A DNA stretch of 64,000 nucleotides, from the NCBI RefSeq assembly GCF_007673525.1, contig NZ_VDZU01000001.1, positions 3,135,911-3,199,910 of the forward strand. The letters are read 5' to 3'. Positions 1-8,990 of the stretch are shown piece after piece. This stretch comes from Fictibacillus phosphorivorans (GTDB lineage Bacteria > Bacillota > Bacilli > Bacillales > Fictibacillaceae). The notes below the pieces were generated by a model. The model did no database searches. It worked only from the letters and a program-made list of their open reading frames with translations, and was not told where the DNA came from. Made by a program: the position numbers and the translations under genes. Positions within the stretch are counted from its first letter, which is position 1, and each line of letters begins with the position of its first letter.

Positions 1-72
1 CACAAACCTCGAGAATCGCTCACAAACCTCGAGAATCGCTCACAAATCTCAAGAATCGCTCACAATCCACTC
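1..72 (-). repeat. 20-bp tandem repeat array (family B), cut by window edge
   Basis: Bases 1-20 and 21-40 are identical, 41-60 differs at two positions, and 61-72 looks like a decayed fourth unit. The array probably continues to the left of the window. It lies just past the U-tract of the terminator that closes the aromatic operon (79-110). On the minus strand the unit resembles the three 20-bp units at 54041-54100, which follow another terminator in the same sense. No reading frame or spacer structure is visible. Confidence 0.85.
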
Positions 73-78
73 GCATCC

Positions 79-110
79 AAAAAAAGAAACCCTTTGCTCG
101 ACAAAGGGTC
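79..110 (-). terminator. Rho-independent terminator of the aromatic operon
   Basis: An 8-bp perfect stem (89-96 with 102-109, ACCCTTTG/CAAAGGGT) with a 5-base loop is followed on the minus strand by a T-rich run (88-79). It lies 14 bases past the tautomerase stop codon and ends the ten-gene operon. Confidence 0.9.
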
Positions 111-123
111 TCATCTCTAGCTC

Positions 124-303
124 TTAAAATTTTGGTTTTCCGCCAACTCCCCAATGCTTATTGGGAATCTCTTGGATCAGCACACGAACTTGTTCTTTTT
201 TCACATCCAATGATTCAGCCGCCGCCAATGTTAACCGTTCCATCAGTTTGCTCAGCTGTTCATCTGTTCGTCCTTCTATCACTTGTACATGAATGATCGG
301 CAT
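124..303 (-). CDS. 4-oxalocrotonate tautomerase (59 aa)
   Basis: Small tautomerase that would interconvert 2-hydroxymuconate and 2-oxo-3-hexenedioate, the step between deamination and decarboxylation in the meta pathway. The protein starts MPIIHVQVIEGR, so the catalytic Pro1 is exposed after Met removal. Arg11 and Arg39 (numbered without Met) are at the family positions. Phe50 of the classical enzymes is Trp here (HWGVGG instead of HFGIGG). An AGGTG ribosome binding site lies 8 bases before the ATG, and the gene begins 11 bases after the decarboxylase stop. It is the last gene of the operon. Family assignment is firm; the physiological substrate is inferred from context. Confidence 0.9.
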   Translation of the reverse strand: MPIIHVQVIEGRTDEQLSKLMERLTLAAAESLDVKKEQVRVLIQEIPNKHWGVGGKPKF

Positions 304-314
304 GACCGTTACAC

Positions 315-1115
315 CTATTTCACATATCTCGATGATAGTGTTACAGATCCCAGACCATCGAACTGTGCGACGATCGTGTCATCCATATCAAAAGCGATTG
401 CTTCAGATAATGCCCCACTCAAAACGATATCTCCTTTTAATAAACCTTCACCACGCTCGGCAAGCTTTTGAACAGCCCATGCTACCGCTTCAGCAGGATG
501 ACCAAGAACAGCAGATCCCGCACCAGTGGTCATCATCTCTCCGTTCTTACTCATCACCATTCCGATATTCGCCAGATCAAGTTCTTCTGGGCGAGCGAGC
601 TTGCTGCCTAAAATCAATTTAGCGGATGAGCAATTGTCTGCTACAACATCCGGAAGTGTAAAACGAAAGTCCTTGTAACGGCTGTCGATCACTTCAATCG
701 CAGCTACCACATACTTTGCTGCACGCATGACATCTGATGCTGTCACATCACTTCCCATTAAATCTTCACCCATGATAAAAGCGATCTCTGGTTCAGCTTT
801 TGGATGAATGAGACGGTGTTGCTGTAAGGGTTCCCACTCGAATGCGAGCATATCACTCAAAAGATATCCGTAAATGGCTTCATGCACGCCCATCATCTCT
901 TGCTTCGCTTTACTCGTCAGTCCAAGCTTAATTCCTAGACGTTTTGTCTGTGTCTTCTCCATGCGCCTTTCAATAAGTGCTTTTTGCAGATCGTACGCTT
1001 CTTCAATTGATAGTTCAGGAAATTGGTCTGTAATCTTGACCACTTCCGTCACGTCACTTTCCGCTTTTAACAGATAATCAACCAATTCCACGTTCGTCCT
1101 ATTTGTAACCGTCAT
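315..1115 (-). CDS. 4-oxalocrotonate decarboxylase (NbaG/DmpH-like)
   Basis: 266-residue member of the hydratase/decarboxylase (fumarylacetoacetase-like) family. It should convert 2-oxo-3-hexenedioate to 2-hydroxypenta-2,4-dienoate plus CO2. The motifs GIKLGLTSKAK, HPKAEPEIAF and EVIDSRYKDFRF match the decarboxylase branch (DmpH/XylI) better than the hydratase branch, whose copy lies at 3065-3850. The metal-binding carboxylates (E-x-E of PEIAF and the D of VIDSR) are present. GGAGGTG precedes the ATG. The start overlaps the end of the aldolase gene by 17 bases, which suggests translational coupling. Decarboxylase versus hydratase is a motif-based call. Confidence 0.85.
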   Translation of the reverse strand: MTVTNRTNVELVDYLLKAESDVTEVVKITDQFPELSIEEAYDLQKALIERRMEKTQTKRLGIKLGLTSKAKQEMMGVHEAIYGYLLSDMLAFEWEPLQQHRLIHPKAEPEIAFIMGEDLMGSDVTASDVMRAAKYVVAAIEVIDSRYKDFRFTLPDVVADNCSSAKLILGSKLARPEELDLANIGMVMSKNGEMMTTGAGSAVLGHPAEAVAWAVQKLAERGEGLLKGDIVLSGALSEAIAFDMDDTIVAQFDGLGSVTLSSRYVK

Positions 1116-2142
1116 CTCCTACACCTCCAGTTTGCTTTGCTAAGCCAGCTGCCACTTCTAAGATCAGATCCTCTTGACCACCTACCGCTTTTCGTTTCCC
1201 AAGTTCTATTAAAATATCTCTCGAATCAACACCAAAGCGTTTACCCGCACGTTCTGCATGTAAAAGAAAGCTAGAATAAACCCCTGCATACCCCATAGCT
1301 AAACTTCCTTTACGAATTTCCTGCGCACCTGGCAGCATCGGTCCGATCACATCTTCTGCTAGATCCATCATTTTATAGAGATCAATACCTGTATCCACTC
1401 CCATTCGTTCAAGAACTGCGATCAGAACCTCGGTCTGTGTATTACCAGCACCAGCTCCTAAACAGCGGACGCTCCCATCGATTCTAGTCGCTCCTTCTTC
1501 AATGGCTACGAGTGTATTTGCAACAGCTACTGATAGATTATTGTGTGCATGAAAACCGATCTCAATATTTAGTGATTCACGTAATGCTGAGATTCTATCT
1601 TTCACTTCAAATGGCAGAAGTGCTCCTGCAGAATCGGTTACATAAACACCTTGCGCGCCATAGGACTCCATCAACTTTGCTTGTTCAACAAGCTTTTCAA
1701 CAGGAGCGGAATGTGCCATCATTAAGAACCCGAATACTTCCATTCCAAGTTCACGAGCCATATGAATATGTTGCGCTGACACATCCGCTTCTGTTACATG
1801 GGTTGCGACACGAACAAGATTTGCTCCCAACTCATGCGCTTTCTTCAATTCATGTACGGTTCCAATTCCTGGAATCAAAAGGACGGCAACTTGTGCATTT
1901 TTACACACTCCAGCCGCTGTCTCTATTAACTTCATCTCATCCACAAGTGACCTTCCGTACTGTAAGGTCGATCCGCCTAATCCATCACCGTGGCTGACCT
2001 CGATGTAATGCATACCTGCTTCATCGAGTGACTTTGCAGCATCGTACACTTGTTTTTCTGTGAACTGATGCGACATGACGTGACTCCCATCACGCAGACA
2101 GACTTCCGTAATTTTTAGAGGCAGCGAGCTATTACGCATCAT
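1099..2142 (-). CDS. mhpE: 4-hydroxy-2-oxovalerate aldolase
   Basis: 347-residue metal-dependent class II aldolase of the DmpG/MhpE family. It cleaves 4-hydroxy-2-oxovalerate to pyruvate and acetaldehyde. The N-terminal motif LRDGSH starts a TIM-barrel of about 270 residues ([12 protein letters not shown] and [12 protein letters not shown] are typical), followed by the C-terminal helical communication domain. It overlaps the acetaldehyde dehydrogenase gene by 11 bases; in this family the two proteins form a complex that channels acetaldehyde. Two ATGs stand in tandem at the start (2142 and 2139) and either could be used. Confidence 0.93.
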   Translation of the reverse strand: MMRNSSLPLKITEVCLRDGSHVMSHQFTEKQVYDAAKSLDEAGMHYIEVSHGDGLGGSTLQYGRSLVDEMKLIETAAGVCKNAQVAVLLIPGIGTVHELKKAHELGANLVRVATHVTEADVSAQHIHMARELGMEVFGFLMMAHSAPVEKLVEQAKLMESYGAQGVYVTDSAGALLPFEVKDRISALRESLNIEIGFHAHNNLSVAVANTLVAIEEGATRIDGSVRCLGAGAGNTQTEVLIAVLERMGVDTGIDLYKMMDLAEDVIGPMLPGAQEIRKGSLAMGYAGVYSSFLLHAERAGKRFGVDSRDILIELGKRKAVGGQEDLILEVAAGLAKQTGGVGDDGYK

Positions 2143-3037
2143 TGGCTGTCACCGCCTTATCCTTGTTGAACTTGCCAAGCAAACGCTTCGCGACCATTTC
2201 GCCAGCTTGTTTTGCTGCTGAGGTCATGATGTCTAAATTTCCTGCATAGCTCGGAAAGTAATCGCCAGCTCCTTCAACTTCAACAAAAACCGTTACCCGA
2301 TCACCATCGAAAAGAGGTTCATTCTTCAACCTATATCCAGGTACATAGCTTTTAACGCTGTTTTCCATGTCAAGGATGGCTGTTCGTATTCTAGCTTCGT
2401 CCATCTCTTTGACTTCACAATACATGGTCGACCTCATGAGAATAGGAGGATCTGCTGGATTTAAGATGATGATTGCTTTTCCTCTATCGGCTCCACCGAC
2501 TTCCTCAATTCCACGCCTCGTAGTTAGTGTGAATTCATCGATATTTGCACGTGTTCCTGGTCCTGCACTTGATGATGAGATCGTTGCAGCGATCTCACCA
2601 TAAGAAACATCTGCCACAGAATTAATCGCATGGATAATGGGAATCGTTGCTTGTCCGCCGCATGTGATCATATTAATGTTCTGTGAGTCTATATGTTCAC
2701 TAAAATTAACAGGAGGACATACGAAGGGGCCAATCGCCGCAGGAGTAAGATCTATCACAGTCTTTCCCATATCTTTTAAAAGTTGTGCGTGACGAAGATG
2801 AGCTTTAGCTGAAGTTGCATCAAACACAATGTCCGCTAAATCTGGTCTTTCTATAAAGTCATCAATGCCATTTGTAAACACTCGGTATCCAACAGAGTTC
2901 GCACGCCTTAACCCATCCGATTCCATATCAATTCCGAACATCGCTGTAAGTTCAAGATCATCGCTTCTTTGCAGTTTGTACATCAAGTCTGTACCAATAT
3001 TGCCAGAACCAATAATCGCCGCCTTTATTTTTTTCAC
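2132..3037 (-). CDS. mhpF: Acetaldehyde dehydrogenase (acylating)
   Basis: 301-residue NAD-dependent enzyme that turns acetaldehyde and CoA into acetyl-CoA, the last step of the pathway. The Rossmann motif GSGNIG is at residues 10-15 and the catalytic cysteine is Cys126 in MITCGGQAT. The length is normal for the DmpF/MhpF family. The start is GTG, preceded by AAAGGA at about 10 bases. The gene lies 27 bases after the hydratase and overlaps the aldolase, its usual channelling partner. Confidence 0.93.
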   Translation of the reverse strand: MKKIKAAIIGSGNIGTDLMYKLQRSDDLELTAMFGIDMESDGLRRANSVGYRVFTNGIDDFIERPDLADIVFDATSAKAHLRHAQLLKDMGKTVIDLTPAAIGPFVCPPVNFSEHIDSQNINMITCGGQATIPIIHAINSVADVSYGEIAATISSSSAGPGTRANIDEFTLTTRRGIEEVGGADRGKAIIILNPADPPILMRSTMYCEVKEMDEARIRTAILDMENSVKSYVPGYRLKNEPLFDGDRVTVFVEVEGAGDYFPSYAGNLDIMTSAAKQAGEMVAKRLLGKFNKDKAVTANDA

Positions 3038-3064
3038 TATGGCTGATCCTTTCTATGCTGGATT

Positions 3065-3850
3065 TTATTCACAAAACGAGATGCTTACAGAGCCTAACTT
3101 TCCAAATGTGGCAGTCACTTCATCGCCTGACTCTAAATCGATCGCACTTGATAGAGCTCCTGGCAGGATCAACTCACCTGCTTTTAATGACATGTCATAG
3201 TCTGCTAGTTTGTTAGCGAGCCAAGCAACAGCATGTGCCGGATGACCGAGTGCAGCAGCTCCAGCCCCTGTTGCTCTGATCTCACCGTTCTTTAACATCG
3301 TCATACTTAGCATCCTAAGGTCGATCTGATCAATTTCATAAAAAGGTTTACCCACAACTGCTCTAGCTGATGAACCGTTATCTGCAACCGTATCTACTAA
3401 CTTTATCTTCCAATCTTCTATCCTGCTATCTATGATCTCTAATGTGGGCACGAGAGCCTCAGTCGCCATCAACACGTCTATATACGTAACGTTTGGACCT
3501 TGCAAATCATCTTTTAAGATAAAGCCAATCTCTGCTTCAACTTTTGGCTTTATGAAATCTTTTCTAGACAGAACGGTACCTGTAGAAACCTTCATGCGAT
3601 CGAGCAGATGACCATAATCCGGTTCGTCGACTCCAAGCATATTCTGCATCGCTTTACTCGTTAATCCTACTTTTTTTCCGATGATCACTCGTCCTTCTTC
3701 AAGTTTCCTTTCCACCCATTGCAGTTGAATATGATAAGAGTCTTTGACCGAGAGTTCAGGAAAACGTGTAGAAAGAGGTTCAACCGGTATTAATTTTTCT
3801 TCTGCTTCTAACAGTTCTGTCGTTAATTTAGAAATGATCTGTTGTTGCAT
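3065..3850 (-). CDS. mhpD: 2-oxopent-4-enoate (2-keto-4-pentenoate) hydratase
   Basis: 261 residues from the chosen ATG at 3850, which has AGGGAGG eight bases upstream; a longer frame to 3901 lacks such a site. It adds water to 2-hydroxypenta-2,4-dienoate to give 4-hydroxy-2-oxovalerate. The motifs GKKVGLTSKAMQ, KVEAEIGF and EIIDSRIEDWKIKLVDTVAD are those of the MhpD/XylJ hydratase branch and separate it from the paralogous decarboxylase at 315-1115. It lies 71 bases after the aldehyde dehydrogenase and 27 before the acetaldehyde dehydrogenase. Confidence 0.88.
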   Translation of the reverse strand: MQQQIISKLTTELLEAEEKLIPVEPLSTRFPELSVKDSYHIQLQWVERKLEEGRVIIGKKVGLTSKAMQNMLGVDEPDYGHLLDRMKVSTGTVLSRKDFIKPKVEAEIGFILKDDLQGPNVTYIDVLMATEALVPTLEIIDSRIEDWKIKLVDTVADNGSSARAVVGKPFYEIDQIDLRMLSMTMLKNGEIRATGAGAAALGHPAHAVAWLANKLADYDMSLKAGELILPGALSSAIDLESGDEVTATFGKLGSVSISFCE

Positions 3851-3921
3851 GTATGTTTCCTCCCTTCTTTCATCAAAGAGCAAAACGCGACTGTCATCCA
3901 ATCACGTTTTCAATACAGAAT

Positions 3922-5391
3922 CTATAGTTTCATCGTGATCGTCTTCGCTTCTGAATAAAATTCAAAGCTGTGCCTTCCACCCTCACGGCCAATTCCGCTC
4001 GCTTTTGAACCACCAAAAGGTGTTCGCAGATCTCTTATGTACCAACAGTTGATCCAGAGCAGACCCGAATCAACAGCAGCTGAAACACGCTGTGCCCGAC
4101 GAATATCATTTGTCCACACTACGCCAGCTAAACCATATTGGGAATCATTCGCGATAGAAACCGCCTCTTCTTCTGTTTTGAATGGGATAACAACAAGAAC
4201 AGGTCCAAAGATCTCTTCTTGTGCAACACGCCATTTGTTGTTCACATCATATAAAACGGTAGGTTCATAGAAGTTTCCTTCTCCAAGACCTGTTATCCGC
4301 TTACCACCGCAAGCGATCTTTGCGCCTTCTTTTATGCCAATATCTACGTAGGCTTCGACAGTCTCCATATGATTTTTAGACACAAGTGCCCCCATGTCTG
4401 TGTCCTCATGAGTCGGATCACCGACTTTGATTTGTTTTACAGCTGCCACAAACTTATCCATGAACTGATCATAGATGCTTTCTTGTAATAGAAGGCGTGA
4501 TCCAGCAAGACAGATCTCTCCTTGATTTCGATAGATGGCATCGATTGAACCTTTTACCGCTTCATCCAAATCTGCATCTTCAAAAACGATATTGGCTGAT
4601 TTCCCACCTAATTCTAGGGAGACAGGGATTAAGTTTTCAGCAGCGTTCTTCATGATCGTTTTTCCTGTACGTGATTCTCCGACAAACGAGATGCGACGCA
4701 CGTTAGGATCTGTTGTCATCGCACTCCCCATCGTACTTCCCGGCCCTGTAATAATGTTTAAGACACCAGGAGGGAGTCCTGCTTCATTAGCGATATCTCC
4801 AAACATGACAGCAGATAGTGGTGTATATGAGGCAGGTTTGACGACAACGGTATTTCCTGCAGCAAGAGCCGCAGATGCTTTCCAAGTCATCTGCATGAAT
4901 GGTAGATTCCAAGGGATGATAAGACTTGTTACTCCTGCTGGACTGTATTTGGCATATGACATGATGTTATGCTTGTCATAATGTTCACTGACCATATATT
5001 TAGACATCTCAGCAAAAAAGCGGAAATTGGATGCCGCTCTTGGAATATCGAACCCTCTGCTCTCTTTAATCGGTTTTCCAACATCGAGGGTTTCAACCAT
5101 TGCGAGTTCATCTACATTTTTCATGATAAGATCCGCCATTCGGCATAGAATATCAGACCGATCCTCAACAGGCATCTTGCTCCAAACGCCGCTATCATAA
5201 GCATTTTTGGCAGACTGTATCGCACGTTTCGCATCCTGCTCACTGCCGTTAGCAACGAGTGCTAATCTTTGATTCGTCGCTGGATTAATAGATTCAAAGG
5301 TACCTCCAGAGAGAGCATCAACATATTCTCCATCGATAAAAAGTTTTGCATCCATTATCTTTACTTGTTGTGTCAGGGTTTCAGGTTTCAT
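3922..5391 (-). CDS. 2-aminomuconic semialdehyde dehydrogenase (NbaE-like)
   Basis: 489-residue aldehyde dehydrogenase. In this operon it should oxidise 2-aminomuconate semialdehyde (or 2-hydroxymuconate semialdehyde) to the acid with NAD. Catalytic residues are visible: Asn162 in PWNLPF, Glu260 in SLELGGKSAN and Cys294 in NQGEICLAGSR. Length and motifs match the NbaE/AmnC/XylG group. The ATG at 5391 has AAGGGG nine bases upstream; a second ATG 12 codons later has no clear site. Only 3 bases separate it from the deaminase stop. The aldehyde dehydrogenase family is certain; the amino versus hydroxy substrate is inferred from the dioxygenase and deaminase neighbours. Confidence 0.88.
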   Translation of the reverse strand: MKPETLTQQVKIMDAKLFIDGEYVDALSGGTFESINPATNQRLALVANGSEQDAKRAIQSAKNAYDSGVWSKMPVEDRSDILCRMADLIMKNVDELAMVETLDVGKPIKESRGFDIPRAASNFRFFAEMSKYMVSEHYDKHNIMSYAKYSPAGVTSLIIPWNLPFMQMTWKASAALAAGNTVVVKPASYTPLSAVMFGDIANEAGLPPGVLNIITGPGSTMGSAMTTDPNVRRISFVGESRTGKTIMKNAAENLIPVSLELGGKSANIVFEDADLDEAVKGSIDAIYRNQGEICLAGSRLLLQESIYDQFMDKFVAAVKQIKVGDPTHEDTDMGALVSKNHMETVEAYVDIGIKEGAKIACGGKRITGLGEGNFYEPTVLYDVNNKWRVAQEEIFGPVLVVIPFKTEEEAVSIANDSQYGLAGVVWTNDIRRAQRVSAAVDSGLLWINCWYIRDLRTPFGGSKASGIGREGGRHSFEFYSEAKTITMKL

Positions 5392-5394
5392 AAG

Positions 5395-5856
5395 CTAATT
5401 CCCCTTTTCGTCTTCAATCTCAAGGATCATTTCAATCTCAATCGCTGTTCCACCAGGTAGCTGGGCCATGCCTACGGCTGATCTAGCATGTTTACCTCTT
5501 TCTCCAAAAACAGCAACAAGTAGATCTGATGCTCCGTTGATGACTTTTGGCTGATCAGTAAAATCCTCTGTACAGTTTACAAAGCCTAACAGCTTCACAA
5601 CCTTCTTCACTTTGTTTAAACTCCCAAGCTCGTGTTGAACGACTGCTAAGAGATTTAACATGGACTGGCGAGAAGCTGCATAGCCTTCTTCTACCGATAA
5701 ATCTTTTCCTAGCTTACCGTGATACTGATCAACACCTTGTCCGGCTGTAAATAGAAGATTACCCACTCTTACACAGCCCACATAGTTTCCGACAGCTGGC
5801 CGCACCTCTGGTAGTACATGGCCTAGACTTTGAAGCTTATCCTCCGGTGTTTGCAT
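5395..5856 (-). CDS. RidA-family 2-aminomuconate deaminase (NbaF-like)
   Basis: 153-residue YjgF/RidA-family protein. In the 3-hydroxyanthranilate pathway this position is held by 2-aminomuconate deaminase, which releases ammonia to give 4-oxalocrotonate. The N-terminus MQTPEDKLQSLG followed by VGNYVGCVRVGNLLF is usual for this RidA branch, and the conserved Arg and Glu lie in ARSAVGMAQLPGGTAIEIE. The frame extends back to a TTG at 5892, but that start has no properly spaced ribosome binding site. I chose ATG 5856 because it fits the family N-terminus; it overlaps the decarboxylase end by 20 bases. Start uncertain, family firm. Confidence 0.82.
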   Translation of the reverse strand: MQTPEDKLQSLGHVLPEVRPAVGNYVGCVRVGNLLFTAGQGVDQYHGKLGKDLSVEEGYAASRQSMLNLLAVVQHELGSLNKVKKVVKLLGFVNCTEDFTDQPKVINGASDLLVAVFGERGKHARSAVGMAQLPGGTAIEIEMILEIEDEKGN

Positions 5857-6877
5857 GACTTGCAACGGCTGCACCCCGCTTTCGTTTTTCAAGACCTAAA
5901 AATTCAGCAGCGTTTCCGCCAAGCATTGCTTTTCGCTGTGCATCCGTTAGCTCAAGCGTTTCATCGATTACTTTTCCAGGATTCACTTCACGCAGCAGAA
6001 ACGGATAATCTGAACCCATAAAGATCTTGTCTGAACCAAATCGCTCCATCATATAACGGATATTCATCGGATCGTAATTTAACGAATCAAAATAAAACTG
6101 CTTGGCATAATGACTTGGTGGATGTGTGGTCAGACGCAAATGTGGCCACACCTGCCAACCTTGATCAAGACGGGGAATTAAGTAAGGAAACGAACCACCG
6201 CCATGCGCAAAACAAATCTTTAGTTTAGGAAATTTCTCCATCATACCGCTCCAGATTAAGGATGCTGCGGCTAATGCGGTTTCACTCGGCATCCCGATCG
6301 TGTACATGAAATTATGGTTTGGCATACGCTCTTTTCCGAGCGTTTCCCACGGATGAATAAAGAGCGGTACTTCCCACTTCTCCGCCATCTCAAAAAACGG
6401 AATAAAGTCAGGATGATCGAGATTCTGTCCATTTATATTTGTTCCGATCTCGATTCCATGAAGTCCAAGCTCGTTCATACAGCGATCCATCTCCCGGATC
6501 GCTGTTTCTGAATCCTGCATTGGAACCGTTCCTAGACCAGCGAAGCGGTCGGGGTATTCATTGACAGTTTCAGCAATAAAGTCGTTCTGGATTTTCGCCA
6601 TTGCTTCGGCTTGTTCTGGCGGCGCCCAGTACGAGAATGTTACAGGGATCGGGGATAGCACTTGAATGTCTACCCCTTCACGATCCATGTCATCGATCCG
6701 TTTTTTTGGATCCCATACTTGGTCCGTTACATCTCTAAAGTTCTTGCCACCTACCATAATGGCTGCGCCGCAAGCACACGTCCTGTTTAACACCGGCCAC
6801 CTTTCTCCACTATATTTTTCGGCAAAGTCAGGAAACGACTCTGGAATGATATGTGTGTGAAAGTCAATCCTTAGCAC
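5837..6877 (-). CDS. nbaD: 2-amino-3-carboxymuconate-6-semialdehyde decarboxylase (ACMSD)
   Basis: Amidohydrolase-superfamily zinc enzyme of 346 residues. It removes CO2 from the ring-cleavage product of 3-hydroxyanthranilate before it cyclises to quinolinate. Zinc ligands are recognisable: DFHTH near the N-terminus, His in FIHPWET, His in FAHGGGSF and Asp in MGSDYPF. The HGGGSF and GSDYPF blocks match bacterial NbaD. I chose GTG at 6877 because GGAGG sits 7 bases before it; the in-frame ATG at 6883 is only one base from that site. With this start the gene overlaps the dioxygenase stop by 7 bases. Confidence 0.9.
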   Translation of the reverse strand: MLRIDFHTHIIPESFPDFAEKYSGERWPVLNRTCACGAAIMVGGKNFRDVTDQVWDPKKRIDDMDREGVDIQVLSPIPVTFSYWAPPEQAEAMAKIQNDFIAETVNEYPDRFAGLGTVPMQDSETAIREMDRCMNELGLHGIEIGTNINGQNLDHPDFIPFFEMAEKWEVPLFIHPWETLGKERMPNHNFMYTIGMPSETALAAASLIWSGMMEKFPKLKICFAHGGGSFPYLIPRLDQGWQVWPHLRLTTHPPSHYAKQFYFDSLNYDPMNIRYMMERFGSDKIFMGSDYPFLLREVNPGKVIDETLELTDAQRKAMLGGNAAEFLGLEKRKRGAAVASHANTGG

Positions 6878-7410
6878 TTCCATTCCTCCACGTTCTCTGG
6901 CATCTGGTAACCGCAATCTTTACACAAGCGAACACGTTCATTGGAATTAAAACTGTGAATTGCTTCTTTTACTTGTTTCTCAATGTCACTCAATTGAACC
7001 GTTACGCGATGCATCTCAGAATCACAGCGGTCACAGAACCAAACGAAGTCTTCAAGCTCACCTTGTGCACGTTTACGCTCGATCACAAGACCATAAGAAT
7101 CAGCCACACGATGCGGCGAATGAGGAACCAGTGCCGGCAGCATGAACACGTCTCCTTCTTTTACTTCAACTACTTCACGCTTACCGTGTTTATTAATGAT
7201 CTCCACATAACAGCTGCCTTTGATCTGATAAAAAAACTCATCAGAAGGGTCCACGTGAAAATCACGTCTTTTGTTCGGACCACCTAAGATCATGGCGATA
7301 AATTCGGAATCCTGCCAGATCACTTTGTTGTTAACTGGGGGCTTGAGCAAGTCTTTGTTTTCATCGATCCATTTTAATAGGTTAAACGATTTTAAAGTTG
7401 ATGTACTCAT
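6871..7410 (-). CDS. nbaC: 3-hydroxyanthranilate 3,4-dioxygenase
   Basis: 179-residue cupin dioxygenase that opens the ring of 3-hydroxyanthranilate. Iron ligands are His52, Glu58 and His97 (DFHVDPSDEFF and VPHSPHR), and the substrate-binding arginines lie in NKRRDFH and PHRV. The C-terminus carries the bacterial-type second metal site, CDRC (126-129) and CKDC (163-166), a rubredoxin-like cluster. These features separate it from other small cupins. It starts 15 bases after the monooxygenase stop with AAAAGGAGG upstream. This gene defines the pathway of the operon. Confidence 0.95.
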   Translation of the reverse strand: MSTSTLKSFNLLKWIDENKDLLKPPVNNKVIWQDSEFIAMILGGPNKRRDFHVDPSDEFFYQIKGSCYVEIINKHGKREVVEVKEGDVFMLPALVPHSPHRVADSYGLVIERKRAQGELEDFVWFCDRCDSEMHRVTVQLSDIEKQVKEAIHSFNSNERVRLCKDCGYQMPENVEEWKC

Positions 7411-7425
7411 CCTTATTGCCTCCTT

Positions 7426-8913
7426 TTATTTAGCCAGCTTAGGCTGCTCCTTCACGAATTCATTTGTTACTGAAAGTGCTTCATCAACCATTGCAAACTG
7501 TGCTTTTCTTTTATATCCGTTATAGAAGATGGCTCTCTTACGGATCGGATCTCCCGTATAATAGCGCTCATATTGCACAAGCCGCTGCCCGAAAGCTTCA
7601 CCGCACAGATCCCATGCAAGCTTGAACAGCTTAACGCGTTCAAGAGAGTCCACACCGTCACGGCCTAAATAGTACTTATCAATCTCACTTCGGATTTCTG
7701 GAGCGTTAAAGTCACTCCCAGTCGGTGACATAAGCAACCCTCCAGCACCGATGATTTGAATGACCTCGATCGCTCTTGGATACATTTTAGGAAGCATTCC
7801 GCGTATGGTCTCAAGCGCTGCCGCATTCGGCATAACTTCACCAGACGCAGTCGTTTCATACTCATACTCAGCTACACGTAATAATGATCGAATCACTTCC
7901 ACATTCTGTACGAGTTCACCGAGATCGTTCTGTACGTTCAAATACCCATCTACCCCAATGGAGTCAGCTAGTTTACATGCCACTTCTGTTGCAAAAGCAA
8001 GTTTCACATAACCTCTTACACCTGACTGGTGAGCAGGCTGCTGAGCAATGCCTGTCTTCGGATACAGAAGGTTAGCTGCTTCAACATTGTTATAAAGAAA
8101 CACACGATCCCATGGCACAAGTACGTCATTAAAGACGAGCAATGCATCCATCTCTTCAAATCTTGAAGCAAGTGGATGATCAAACTGTGATCGCTTGCCG
8201 TCCTGCATCGGTTCACGGCAAATGAGCTTAAGTCCTGGGGTGTCCACTGGCACCGCAAATGCAAGCGCATAACGCTCATCTCCAGGCTCGAAGCCTGGGA
8301 ACGAGTAGATGATGACTTCATCTGTAATGGGTGCTAATGTAGCGAGCATTTTGGCTCCCCTAACGATCAAACCATCAGGCGTTTCTTCAACAGCACCTAG
8401 ATGTGTAAACATATCTTTTTGTCCATGAGAATTTTTGCTGCGGTCATTTTGAGGATTGATGATTGCATGTGTTAGAAACAGATCATTGTCTCTTATGTAG
8501 TTAAAGTAGTTTTTGATATTGACAGACCATTCAGTATTGTACTGATCGAGAAACCAGCCATTGTGTGCCATGCCCGTTACAACGACGTTCAGAAAATCAG
8601 GAGTTCGGCCCATTAGTCCAAAAGTAGATTTTGCGTAGATTTCAAACAACTGGCTTCTTGCCATTAATTCTTCATAGGTTGTCGGATGGAGAAAAGCATT
8701 GTTTACACGCTCACCCGTCTCTTTGCAAATATGTGTAATGGAATCTTGATATTGTGGATCGTGCTGCATGTCGTACAGTTTAGCGATCTCTTGTATTGGC
8801 TGATTAAAAACAGGTTCGTTCACAACATCTGTTACTCTCCTGCCCTCTAACCAAATTTCTGGTGAACGAGATTTCAATGCTTGAATATATTGAGCACCAG
8901 TTCTAATTCCCAT
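7426..8913 (-). CDS. HpaB-family flavin monooxygenase, probable anthranilate 3-monooxygenase
   Basis: 495-residue oxygenase component of a two-component FADH2-dependent monooxygenase (4-hydroxyphenylacetate 3-hydroxylase family; acyl-CoA dehydrogenase-like fold). Conserved stretches include the N-terminal [15 protein letters not shown] and LVPWDRVF. As first gene of a 3-hydroxyanthranilate operon it most likely hydroxylates anthranilate at C3, as described for a homologous enzyme in Geobacillus thermodenitrificans. A flavin reductase partner should exist but is not encoded in this window. The ATG at 8913 has AGGAGG 8 bases upstream. Family firm, substrate inferred. Confidence 0.87.
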   Translation of the reverse strand: MGIRTGAQYIQALKSRSPEIWLEGRRVTDVVNEPVFNQPIQEIAKLYDMQHDPQYQDSITHICKETGERVNNAFLHPTTYEELMARSQLFEIYAKSTFGLMGRTPDFLNVVVTGMAHNGWFLDQYNTEWSVNIKNYFNYIRDNDLFLTHAIINPQNDRSKNSHGQKDMFTHLGAVEETPDGLIVRGAKMLATLAPITDEVIIYSFPGFEPGDERYALAFAVPVDTPGLKLICREPMQDGKRSQFDHPLASRFEEMDALLVFNDVLVPWDRVFLYNNVEAANLLYPKTGIAQQPAHQSGVRGYVKLAFATEVACKLADSIGVDGYLNVQNDLGELVQNVEVIRSLLRVAEYEYETTASGEVMPNAAALETIRGMLPKMYPRAIEVIQIIGAGGLLMSPTGSDFNAPEIRSEIDKYYLGRDGVDSLERVKLFKLAWDLCGEAFGQRLVQYERYYTGDPIRKRAIFYNGYKRKAQFAMVDEALSVTNEFVKEQPKLAK

Positions 8914-8955
8914 TCCATATGCCTCCTCTATGAATAGATGTATTAATTTGTTTCA

Positions 8956-8985
8956 ACTATATAAGAAAGCGCTTACAAATCTCAA
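8956..8985 (-). promoter_or_regulatory. Promoter of the aromatic operon with embedded cre (CcpA) site
   Basis: On the minus strand TTGAGA (8985-8980) and TATAGT (8961-8956) are separated by 18 bases and fit a sigma-A promoter about 45 bases before the first gene. The spacer contains AGAAAGCGCTTACA (8964-8977, plus strand), 12 of 14 bases of the strong cre consensus TGAAAGCGCTTTCA. A cre between -35 and -10 would give direct carbon catabolite repression. Sites seen in sequence; activity inferred. Confidence 0.6.
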
Positions 8986-8990
8986 TGCTG

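Noticed and set aside
1-72. CRISPR array
   Set aside because: Units are 20 bp and contiguous without spacers, and no cas genes are present. The same holds for the other five arrays.
1512-1997. 161-codon plus-strand frame inside the aldolase gene
   Set aside because: Opposite-strand shadow of a conserved gene, with no family features or ribosome binding site.
3851-3901. N-terminal extension of the hydratase
   Set aside because: The upstream start lacks a ribosome binding site, while AGGGAGG sits 8 bases before ATG 3850.
5857-5892. Longer RidA protein from TTG at 5892
   Set aside because: No properly spaced ribosome binding site; ATG 5856 fits the family N-terminus.
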